In this document: positions 13,438 to 22,486 of the stretch, one piece after another
Layout of the letters: every line of letters begins with the position of its first letter
Numbering within the stretch: position 1 is the first letter of the stretch
Assembly (NCBI GenBank): GCA_015179045.1
Contig: WHUZ01000049.1
Span: 248,001-312,000 of the forward strand
DNA length: 64,000 nt
Origin: Kalaharituber pfeilii
Lineage: Eukaryota; Ascomycota; Pezizomycetes; Pezizales; Pezizaceae
Reading direction: 5' to 3'
Notes under the pieces: generated by a model
Seen by the model: the letters and a program-made list of their open reading frames with translations, nothing else
Told to the model about the DNA's origin: nothing
Database searches by the model: none
Program-made: the position numbers and the translations under genes

Positions 13438-14479
13438 ATTTCTTTTTGATTTAGTATTTGTCTACTTAATGATTGAGATACTGTTATTGAGATAATATAT
13501 ATATTTATCTAGCATATGAAGTGCGGGAATTTGGAACCTCGACTACAGGGTAGGGAATTTCAGGGTAATAGTGTCACACATTGGGGGTTAATCCCACCCT
13601 AGAGCCAACGTGTATCGCGATTGATAAGATAACCGGGTTATAGCTATAGCTTCTTCAAGTGGAGTGTACCCTTACTCTACCCTATTTAGACTCAGCATTT
13701 ATGATTATCAATTCACATCTGTCTTGTGCCAATTAGGGATTTCTCTTATCCTGCTTGTGCATAAGGGGTGCATGGAAACAAACAGAAGCTTGCTGAAATA
13801 AATATAGGTCGAAGAGAGAAAATAATCTAGAGGATTTGAATGATCGTAAGTTATATAGAAGTTTTGACGGAGCGGTACACTAGAAAGTAACTTCAGGGAG
13901 AGGGAGAGAATGATAAGACGTCGATAATTCGAAACTATATATGGAGTTGAGACTCTATTCTTTTTAATTTTATTTCATTTTTATTTTTTGTTCCCCAATT
14001 ACAAAACGCAACTTTTAAACCTATATCCTTTTCCTTCCTTTTTCGGTTTGAATCTTGGGGTATTTTCCCTATAAAGCGGAGGTACTTACAATTCTCTCCT
14101 GGCTCCTTCACCCTCAACTTTCCAGGACGAGGGAAAAAAACAAGTAAACACAAATAAGCTCGATACATTACTACATATAGTCCCCCTCAATTTTCTGGTC
14201 CAATCATTTGGTTTCTTTTTTCTTTCCTTCAATAAATTTCTGCGTACTTTTTGCCGAAGTTAAAGAAAAAGGTTAAAGAAGGAAATGCTAGGATAAGTAG
14301 GCATTCAGTCATCGGTAACCGTTCGACATTGGAACGAGACAAAGGGAAGTATAGAAACACAATCGTAGATACATCCTCGTTTACAAAGGGAATCACGTAA
14401 CCTATAATAAACGTACAAAGACCCTTATTCCTGATTCCTTAGCCCACCTGCCACAATTTGAATTCCCATAAAACAAAAA

Positions 14480-14523
<44 letters not shown>

Positions 14524-14587
14524 AGGACTGTAAAATCTCAAACATGAGACTTAGGCTGCCACAACGAAACAAACACCCAGAATCCAT
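13438..14587. other. Convergent 3' flanks with a 41-base A-run
   Basis: This lies between the stops of two converging genes. It is AT-rich and has no supportable ORF. At 14481-14521 there is an uninterrupted run of 41 A residues, preceded by A-rich sequence. Read in the sense of the methyltransferase gene it is a T-run about 65 bases beyond its stop codon, so it would be a long U-tract in that mRNA's 3' UTR if transcribed. Confidence 0.6.
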
Positions 14588-17500
14588 TTAGCGATCCAAC
14601 ATCACCTCATCCTGCTCGTACCCGCTCTCTACCACCTCCATCTCTACCTCCTTCTCTTTGGTCTCTAGCCCCGCAAATGGATCCGCCCTCTGCACCAACT
14701 TACTCTGCTGTAGCGCCCTCCTTACAAACACATCATTCGCCCGCGAGTCCCTGTCTTCTTTGGTGTCAGAGTCGTCCGAGTCCGGGCCAGGGTTGCAAGA
14801 GACGGCGATGAGGCTGCCGCGTGACATGTGCCGGCCGAAGATGGTGCTGGTGTTCCTGCTTGCTTGGTGTGGATGCTGGGTGTCCGCGTTGTCAGCGTCT
14901 CCAGGGTCCGCTGTCGCGTCGACAGATTGGACAGAGTCGGAATCCGAATCCCGGTCGTCGAAGCCATCTCCTCCCTGATCCTCCCCGTAACGCCACTCGC
15001 GGCTCCCGCCCTTGCTTCGCCGCTCGCCTGAAATCTTCACCATATCCTGTACATGCTCATACTCTGTCAACGGCCTCTCGAACCCCTCCAGCCAGATTCC
15101 CTCCCTCCTGACCCCTTTTCGCCCATTGCTATCCTTCCCCCACCATGCCTCTCTAATCGCCAACCCCCATGCCAGCGCCACCGTCCTATCCACGCTGTTT
15201 CCCACGATTCTAAATGCCTTACTTGCATTTCCAAGCAAGACCTCGTCATCGGGAAAACTCTGCACTCTGCGCACCTCCATCACTGTCAGGAGCCGATGCT
15301 GGTCCCAGTGCATCCACTGTCCCGTAAACGCACATTGAGGCGTAATGGCCGTCGTCACGGTCCTGCACAGCTCATCTTCAAAAATACGGCTCCAGGACCT
15401 AGAGATATCGCGCAAGCGCGCGCGTGACGGGTTATAAAAGTCCAGTGACACCGGCATGTGTCCTTGGTTGATTGCGCGGCGGAGGGAATTGCATCCTGGC
15501 GTCTTCGGGACATGCGTCATAAGCATCCGGGTGCGAGGACCCTCGATCCGAGAATGCCGATGGTCCGGGTACTTGGTGCAAATGCCAGTGTGATTGTCCC
15601 CCAACCACGGCAGGTCGCCTAAGCGCTCACCGGAAGAAACAAAGGGGTACGTACAGGGTCCATAGAGCTCGCGACCGCCGAACTTCTTACCGTTGGGGGC
15701 CTCAAAGAGCGCTTTGCTGCGGATAGTGGACGGGTGTTCGTGTGAGCGGCCAGGTCGTGGAGGGAGACGTAGCCCAGGAGCAGCGATGGAGACGAAGAGA
15801 CGGGTGCGAGTTTGGCACGAGCCGAACGACCAGGCGTCGAGTGTGAATTGTTGGCATTGGTAGCCTATCGCGACGAGGGCGCACAGTAGCTGTGAGAAGA
15901 CGTTATAGGGAAGGCCGTCTTTCTTCTTGATGCGGTCCTGGGCGAGCCCGTGGACGTTCTCCAGAAGGGCGAATTTGGGGCGGTAGAAGTCGACGAAGCT
16001 GGCGACACTAGCGACGAGGGAAGAGTTGCGGAGGGATCTTTCGCTATCTCGGTCGAGGTTGGCGTTGCTGAAGCCTTGGCAGGGTGAGCCTGCGGAGATG
16101 AAGTCGACTTGGCCTGGAGGTGGGATGGTCGCGCTGAACTTGCCGTTAATGGCGTCGCGAAGGTAGTTGTTGACGGAGCCGAGATAGAGCTGGGTTGAGG
16201 GGTCGCGGAGGTTGGCCCGGTAGGTGTGCAAAGCTGGCACGTCGAGGTCCACGGCCCATTTGTTGACGACGGCGCCGCCTTCTTCGATGCCGCGGCCAAA
16301 GTTGCCGCCCCCGCAGAAGAGGTCCATCCCGTTCAACTTCGTGCAGCCACCAGGGATGGAGTCTGGATCGTAGCCTTGGTGGAACTCTTGTGGAGGGCTC
16401 ATGGGTACAAGATCTCCGGCCGGCGTGCGTCGATAGTATATAAAGAAGCAATCTCCCGTGCCGCCGCGGTCATATGGAGCCGTAGGACGGGTCTCTGGAG
16501 GAAAAAACCGAATATGGCATCTCCTGTAAACAAAAGTTGGCTGGACAAGCATTAGGTAGTCCGTGTACACAAGCTCGTTTGGCTGAGAATCGGGTTTATT
16601 AAAATCCCTTGCGCGCCTCAAGAGCTGACGCAGCTCTAACGACTGGCTGTCTTCATCGAAGCGGACAATCTCCGCGGGCTCCAACAAGTCTTTTGCGTAG
16701 TCGTCCACTCCATACGACTCCACCAGCACTGTATCTCCGATTTCATAAAGCTTCTTCGCCTGGTCAAACGCGGAGATGATCGGCTTCCTGCACTCACATG
16801 TGAGATCCTCTTCCGTCAGCGTTGTAAAGTTCGACTCTGCGTCGCTGAACTTCTGACGTATGAAAAACTCGCTGCCGTCCTCACCCGGTCCTTTAAAGAA
16901 AGCCACAGGGACTTTGAACAAGACTTCGTCTAGGCGAACTTTTGCATCACTGCAGTTGCAGTTATCAGAGAAGAAGAGCTCGTTCTGGTATGGGTACTTC
17001 ATTTGCCCAAGGATTGTGTCTTCAGGGAGGTATAGCCAAATGACATCCAATGTTGTAGAGCCACCGCACTTATTACGCTGCTTATTGACGCTCTGAACAT
17101 ACGCATACCAGAATTCACTCTTGCCTTTCCAATGCGTGACAACATCCTTGATAACGGCAACAACATCCCCAGACTCCACGTCTACCAGTTGCCCTGCCTT
17201 GGGCCTTATAATCTGGTCATTTTCGTCCCGTGGGAGCCGGTTCGGCGCTGGGATTGCGACTTTATCCAGCTCAAGCCTCACACCAGGCGGGAGTGGGCGT
17301 GGGGGTTGACGCGGTGTCATTGCCTTTAACTTGTCGCCAAAGATATGGAAGAAGCACTCGTATACCATTGGTGTCACAATGGTGTCTTCCACCAGTCGCC
17401 CAGGAGCTTGCTTAATTGCTGTCAAACGCAGTGTCTCGTCCCAAATTGAGTACCGGGTCAGAATCTGACTATCAGTGTTGTATGCCTGGTTCCATAGGAA

Positions 17501-18649
17501 TGGGGCATGCGCTGCGACAACCTGACGGAAATCCTCCCTTCTGTACTCCTCATACCATTTGTCGAATCGCAGATCCACTCCATGGACTTTGCGTATCCAG
17601 CTATAGAAGTCAGACTTGAAGTCTGCAAGAGTAACATCCGCAGTTCCAGGGTTATCCTTATCGTCCGAGCGATAGAGGTAGTCGATGAAATACTTCGAGA
17701 AGTTCGCCAGCCAGAGAAAAGGCTTATGATAGCGCTCGTAGATCGCTGCTGGTCTGCCTAACTCGTACCAGACGTCTCCCATAGCCTTCCCAATGAAGGA
17801 CTGGATCCAAATTGCGCCATCGACTGTATGTGTTGCTAGCTCGTTGTAATTCCCAATCGAAAGTAATATAAATGGCACCTTTTCAATGTATCTCCTGCTC
17901 TTACCATCTGAGAGGACACCGTCGAAAAGAAGAATATTCTTACCCGCTTTGACAGAGAGATTATTGAGACAAGTCATCTCCATTGGCGTGCGCTTGTCAA
18001 ATGCAGTTTGATAGATGGTGAAATCATCGAGCCGGTATGAAACAAATGACTTCTCTTCCTCCTCAGTTTGTTTCTGCTTCTTTGTCCGCCTCTGAAAATC
18101 ATTGGTGAGTACATCAACAACTGCATAGCTTGCCTCCGTCACCTCCAGTTTCCCAACCTCTTCAGATTGCTGGAAGTCGCGGAGGACTATTCGCTCCTTG
18201 GACACAGGCAGATCAGGGTAAGTGTTACCCTCATAGACCGACTTTGGTGCATTAAGTGGCGGAATTCTGACGCCGACCATGATGCGTCTTTTCCTCGTGG
18301 TTTTAGATCCCTCTCCTGGTGCAGGAGTTTTCACTCCGGAAGAATTGTCCTCCTCCCCCACTTCCTCTTCTTCCCTGAACGCATTTTGCCGATCAACCAC
18401 ATCCAGTTCCACTCCTTCTTCTTCCTCGTCCTTGAATTCACCCATACTTAGCTTCGATTTCCCGTTGTGCCTTCCCCCGAACGACTCCAGCGCATTGAAA
18501 TACCCTGCATTGTCGATATCAGTGGCGCCTGGCGATAGCTTAGTGGTTGTAGTCGTAGTGGTGGTGTTAGACGAGTATCCGCTATCTACGGCGATAATTG
18601 GGTCGATATCCGCGGCTGTCACATCCTCACCCGCATTGCGCATCGTCAA
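14588..18649 (-). CDS. dim-2: DIM-2-type cytosine-5 DNA methyltransferase
   Basis: A single uninterrupted frame of 1353 residues starts at the ATG at 18649. The enzyme transfers a methyl group from S-adenosylmethionine to cytosine in nuclear DNA; in Neurospora DIM-2 is responsible for DNA methylation, mainly of RIP-mutated repeats. Domain order: acidic low-complexity N-terminus (1-125), a region resembling the targeting domain of DNMT1-like enzymes (about 200-420), two BAH-type domains (about 485-610 and 636-745), then the catalytic domain. Motif I is GMDLFCGGGNFGRGIEEGG near 774. Motif IV is GSPCQGFSNANLD with the catalytic Cys near 857, motif VI is LLENV near 895, motif VIII is QTRTRLFV near 947, and motif X is IVGNSVDRTVALAWG near 1148. 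The FCGGGNFGRG form of motif I is typical of the DIM-2 branch. All key residues are present, so the enzyme is predicted active. The tail after 1200 is Asp/Ser-rich and low complexity. Length is close to that of Neurospora DIM-2 (about 1450). Confidence 0.93.
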   Translation of the reverse strand: MTMRNAGEDVTAADIDPIIAVDSGYSSNTTTTTTTTKLSPGATDIDNAGYFNALESFGGRHNGKSKLSMGEFKDEEEEGVELDVVDRQNAFREEEEVGEEDNSSGVKTPAPGEGSKTTRKRRIMVGVRIPPLNAPKSVYEGNTYPDLPVSKERIVLRDFQQSEEVGKLEVTEASYAVVDVLTNDFQRRTKKQKQTEEEEKSFVSYRLDDFTIYQTAFDKRTPMEMTCLNNLSVKAGKNILLFDGVLSDGKSRRYIEKVPFILLSIGNYNELATHTVDGAIWIQSFIGKAMGDVWYELGRPAAIYERYHKPFLWLANFSKYFIDYLYRSDDKDNPGTADVTLADFKSDFYSWIRKVHGVDLRFDKWYEEYRREDFRQVVAAHAPFLWNQAYNTDSQILTRYSIWDETLRLTAIKQAPGRLVEDTIVTPMVYECFFHIFGDKLKAMTPRQPPRPLPPGVRLELDKVAIPAPNRLPRDENDQIIRPKAGQLVDVESGDVVAVIKDVVTHWKGKSEFWYAYVQSVNKQRNKCGGSTTLDVIWLYLPEDTILGQMKYPYQNELFFSDNCNCSDAKVRLDEVLFKVPVAFFKGPGEDGSEFFIRQKFSDAESNFTTLTEEDLTCECRKPIISAFDQAKKLYEIGDTVLVESYGVDDYAKDLLEPAEIVRFDEDSQSLELRQLLRRARDFNKPDSQPNELVYTDYLMLVQPTFVYRRCHIRFFPPETRPTAPYDRGGTGDCFFIYYRRTPAGDLVPMSPPQEFHQGYDPDSIPGGCTKLNGMDLFCGGGNFGRGIEEGGAVVNKWAVDLDVPALHTYRANLRDPSTQLYLGSVNNYLRDAINGKFSATIPPPGQVDFISAGSPCQGFSNANLDRDSERSLRNSSLVASVASFVDFYRPKFALLENVHGLAQDRIKKKDGLPYNVFSQLLCALVAIGYQCQQFTLDAWSFGSCQTRTRLFVSIAAPGLRLPPRPGRSHEHPSTIRSKALFEAPNGKKFGGRELYGPCTYPFVSSGERLGDLPWLGDNHTGICTKYPDHRHSRIEGPRTRMLMTHVPKTPGCNSLRRAINQGHMPVSLDFYNPSRARLRDISRSWSRIFEDELCRTVTTAITPQCAFTGQWMHWDQHRLLTVMEVRRVQSFPDDEVLLGNASKAFRIVGNSVDRTVALAWGLAIREAWWGKDSNGRKGVRREGIWLEGFERPLTEYEHVQDMVKISGERRSKGGSREWRYGEDQGGDGFDDRDSDSDSVQSVDATADPGDADNADTQHPHQASRNTSTIFGRHMSRGSLIAVSCNPGPDSDDSDTKEDRDSRANDVFVRRALQQSKLVQRADPFAGLETKEKEVEMEVVESGYEQDEVMLDR

Positions 18650-20081
18650 TTGTGTCGAGAGAGGCTAGATATCAGGCACTGTTTTGGTGTGAAAAGTGGA
18701 GAATGCGTGCTAATCCTTTCGCGCGTAGGTAGCCTGCTGTCGCATAAGAAGCTGTAGAAAACAGAGCTTTAGGGATTGAGTTTAAAGGGTATCAGCTTAA
18801 AACAAAGAAATGCACCAATGATAGGTGTCACGGTTATGGGCAGGGAGAAAGGGGGGCAGCCTGAGCAATGGGTTGGATGAGGCACCTTGCTCGAGCAAGC
18901 CAGATCAGAATTATTTGTTGTTGCTGCGCCCCGTCGCGTCGTCGTCGCCCGACGCAAAGAGCCTTGGCGCACGTGAGAGTCATTCTGCATGGAATCGGCT
19001 TCTTCAGGATCTGCTGACGGCAGGCAAATAGTGAAAAACCGCCTCGCGCTGTGTACGCCCGGATCCAGTTCGCTAACTGCCAGTGTAAAGTATTGTATTA
19101 TCATCGCGTGCCGATCGCCGTTGGAAGTCCTGAAAAACGGTTGCTGTAGGAACCCTCCCGAACTGTTTATGCCTTGTTCGGGGTGTTGGAATTGCTTCAA
19201 CTTTGCTGGCCCGTTGTGTCACAGCTTGCATCGTACCATATGCTCTCAGTCGTTACTAAAACATAGTGGTCCAAAATAAAACCTCTGCTCCGATGAAAGC
19301 TGAGTCAAACAACCCCCTCAAAAAACAGTGCATGAATATCCCCGCCCTTCCCCGAAATAGATAAGCTCTAAGAATGAGAGGAAATAAACATACACAGGGA
19401 GGGTAGCGAAAACAAGAATCTTCGCCAGACACACTATGGGTATACATACTAAATTTATGGAACAGAAACGACTACATATCATCGGCCATAAAAGAAAGTT
19501 TATGATGAACCAAGAATTATTGAACAAGAAAGTGCTTGAAGCACGTACCATTACCACTTCATTTTACTAAATTCTTTTATAGACCATTCATATACGGAGA
19601 ACGTAACTGCATTGTCCTTCGATAATGGCAGGAAGCAAAACCGGTCAGTATTGTATTCATACCTCAAAACATGGGATGTACACTCACGATGGATGCCCTC
19701 CCCAGTACACAGAGGCCTTTCCAAAACATCTCCTCCCCTAAATGACTTTGCAGTACACTCCCATGCCCCAACGTTTCTTACTTCCTACTTTCTGAAGCTT
19801 TCATCATTGATAGGCAACAAGCATGTGGACTCAGACAACGGTGTTCGTTCCGGAATAGTAGAGAAGTGAAAAGAAGTAACAGCCCAAACCTGAACCTGCA
19901 TCTTAGCTGCATATAAGGGATATATAGATGCCCAGGAAACACAGCATGCTATGCCCCCACAAAATAGTGTACTTACTGTCGGTGGTCACGATGACGGATC
20001 TACTCCATTACCATCTCTCGGGAAGTACCTTTCGAACCTTCTTCATAGGCCTAAAATCTGAGAGTTACAAAATTAGCTTAG
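18650..20081. other. Upstream flank of the methyltransferase gene
   Basis: The first few hundred bases should contain the dim-2-like promoter. The rest is mixed sequence with only short overlapping ORFs that resemble nothing I know. No RNA gene or repeat was recognised. Confidence 0.4.
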
Positions 20082-20717
20082 TTAGCCTAACACTTCTACA
20101 TGGAAACAAGAAGGTACTAGATCTAGCATCCATAGCCGATAGAGTCCCGTAAGCTGGTATCTATGCCACCGAGGTGCAGCTCCTTTATTCCATACCTTCA
20201 AAAGAGGTCCTTTATCACACCTCAGCTCGACTGATTCGTAACCTGTATAAAGCATTTGATGGCCTTCTTCCATATCTGATAAGCTCCTCATATCAGAGTC
20301 TCTAGAAGAATCACATTACACACCTCCGTGAGAGTCAAAATGACAAAGCTCGCTAATCCACCAATTGCTCCGCCTAAGCAGACCTTCAATAGGTTTGGGG
20401 TTGACTGGTCCTGCACTTCAAGAACTTCCAGATTACGATTATATGTGTAAAACAGCAGAGTATTCAGAGCTTCTAGTCGAGGAATCAGGGTAACAGTACC
20501 GAACCAGATAAGCCCATGCTGTTCCACCTATTTAGCTGCTTTGTGTCCTCGGCCTAGTTTTGTAAACGGATGCTTACATTCAACCCACCTCGAATCAAGC
20601 TACTTGGTTTGTCATACCAGGCTGTGACAGGCGCTGGCACTTGGGACTGTGAGTGGATCTTGATATTGTCGAGAGTGAGCTCACAAGTATTTCCACTACC
20701 CCAGAAAGGTAACCAGC
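20082..20717 (-). pseudogene. Decayed mitochondrial carrier (SLC25-family) gene
   Basis: Read on the minus strand, fragments in shifting frames match the layout of a mitochondrial carrier. Near 20717 is AGYLSGVVEILV, the start of a first repeat, and a second frame continues TLDNIKIHSQSQ, which resembles the PLDTIKxRLQ signature. At 20527-20288 is an open piece with ALNTLLFYTYNRNLEVLE, the end of a repeat, then LLKVCLGGAIGGLASFVILT-LTEVCN. This resembles the GGxxGxxSxxxxTPxExxK start of the next repeat with the signature Pro changed to Leu and the Lys to Asn. At 20291-20082 is KGPLLKVWNKGAAPRWH, similar to the EGPxALYKGxxPR element. Stops and frameshifts interrupt all of it. The family call rests on pattern recognition; no single intact domain remains. 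The changed signature residues mean it cannot work as a carrier. Confidence 0.6.
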
Positions 20718-21483
20718 CCAAAATCAGCCATGAATTCTGCGTTTATATATGAAGTACATCGGGCTCACAGAATTGTTCGATCAACAGGTAATGTCAGGTG
20801 GCAGATTGGTGTCATACGATTACAGGTTCTCGATAACTTCTTTCGAACTTGTGTGCATAAATTCTCGAGCCGCTGAGGCCTTGCTGCTGTAGCTCAGGTT
20901 CAGGTGCAATACCTAAAGAGAATTCACAGGATACCAGCTGGCGGATAAAGAGGATTCTTGCAGACTTGGTATGCTCTATCAACAATTAGTCAGCTACTCA
21001 TATGGTGTAGTCTACTTGCGCATACATCACCAGCATGGGGCGGTGTAGAATATGTAAGTGCAAGTATGTACTCGAGTACCTACTCTACAGCTTTTCCATA
21101 TGCACGTCCATGCATGGGTAGTAAGGGCAATAACCCGTTGTGCCTCTAAAGCCGCTGAGAGTCAAAAAGTAATGCCAGTGAGTTCTCCAGTCTCGAACCA
21201 GACAGACGCTTAGTGTGACTAAGCTATTTCCAGCAAAATCGCAAGTCTCTGGTGGACATTCGACAGAGCATAAAAGGTGAGTGCAGTCCAGTAATCTCCC
21301 CGTCAGTGAAGAAGGGGGTTAAATAATTCTGGTGTGGTGGGAGAGGAGGACGGTGGAGTAGATAACTAAAAGTAACGTGCCAAGCCAAACTAAAACACCT
21401 CTGGCACATTTCATACTCTTGCCCCTGCCCAGAAAGACATGTCTGTGTCACACAGCACGGGCCTCCCCCGTTAGTCCCGTCGC

Positions 21484-22486
21484 TATGGTGGTGTTCATCA
21501 AGAAGGGACCAGGTGTAACACTGGCTTGCTCGCTGACTGGCCCCCAGCGTTCTGACCCCCCTTTTGCAATTTCTCTTGACAGCAAAACTGCTTTTTGACA
21601 GCGGATAACTTGAGTTAGGTATCTGAGAGTAAGTATATCCTAACCTATAGCATTTTCTAGTTCTAAAAAATATAAACATTAATGTAGTGATACGATAGTA
21701 TTGGAGCCGCAGTACTGAAAATCAAAATGGGTTGTCTGAGCAGGAAAAGAAGAGCTTGCTTGCTTGCTTCTCAAGCTGCTGCAAGCAAGGCGAAAAGGAG
21801 GGCGGTTATGCATACAGTGGAAGTAAATACCCTCGAGCTAGTTACAGTAGAGGTGGATATTTCCAGACCGCTTGTATATAGCAAAAGTGAAGAGTCTTTA
21901 GTGGATGAGTCTGAGTGGGAATCAGAGGAGAAGCAGGAGGAACAACATGAGCAGGATATTCAGAACTTGAGTATGATGGTGGAAGTTTATAATGAGCTGA
22001 TGAAGAATACAATCAATGTGGACTTCTCTCCTGTTAAGTTCAAATATCAGAGTGGAGTTCAGGTGTCTCACCAGACAGTATGGCGGCATAACAATACTCA
22101 GCAAGATTTACGAATCTCAGCTGCCGGGATGTTGACCATTGTTTTGCTCAGCAGCGGCACCTCATAGAGTGGTTAAGTAGGTAGATCATTTCTGTATATA
22201 GTAATTTTTCATTTTCCACTAGTACTAATTCCGCAATTTTTGGCTGTCTTGGCATGTAACTCGTCAGGTGCCCCCCATATAAACTATAAAATTTTTGATC
22301 TCATATTTCTCAATGCCACAATTTTTTTTTTTAATTTGGACTCCGAAGGGTTGTAGAGCAGACGAAATAGTACATATTTACGGGTTTTAAATTTTAATCA
22401 GATGTGGTCAGGTAATGAAATATAATTTCTCGTTGAAGTCAATAATTTTGGTCGACAGGGGTCCCTTCTTGATGAACACCACCATA
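21484..22486. mobile_element. TA-flanked DNA element with perfect 25-bp inverted ends
   Basis: The 25 bases at 21486-21510 (TGGTGGTGTTCATC...GGGACC) recur as an exact reverse complement at 22460-22484. Both are bounded by TA (21484-21485 and 22485-22486), as expected for a target-site duplication of the Tc1/mariner/pogo type. The element is 999 bases long and contains one ORF (21727-22167) but no recognisable DDE transposase. It is therefore either non-autonomous or of a kind I do not know. Perfect ends suggest it moved recently compared with the other two elements in this window. Confidence 0.8.
21727..22167 (+). CDS. ORF carried by the 999-bp inverted-end element
   Basis: The frame of 146 residues starts MGCLSRKRRACLLASQ and lies wholly between the element's inverted ends. 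The N-terminus is strongly basic (RKRR...KAKRR). The middle is acidic (SEESLVDESEWESEEKQEE) and the C-terminal third reads NVDFSPVKFKYQSGVQVSHQ followed by TVWRHNNTQQDLR. A similar arrangement, a basic start, an acidic middle and a YQxG...S..T..RH segment, is what I recall upstream of transposase-like domains in fungal repeats, but I cannot name the family. No catalytic triad is visible. The last residues may be in a shifted frame: the neighbouring frame continues FCSAAAPHRVVK to a stop at about 22177. It could be a truncated N-terminal half of a transposase or an accessory protein. Confidence 0.5.
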   Translation: MGCLSRKRRACLLASQAAASKAKRRAVMHTVEVNTLELVTVEVDISRPLVYSKSEESLVDESEWESEEKQEEQHEQDIQNLSMMVEVYNELMKNTINVDFSPVKFKYQSGVQVSHQTVWRHNNTQQDLRISAAGMLTIVLLSSGTS

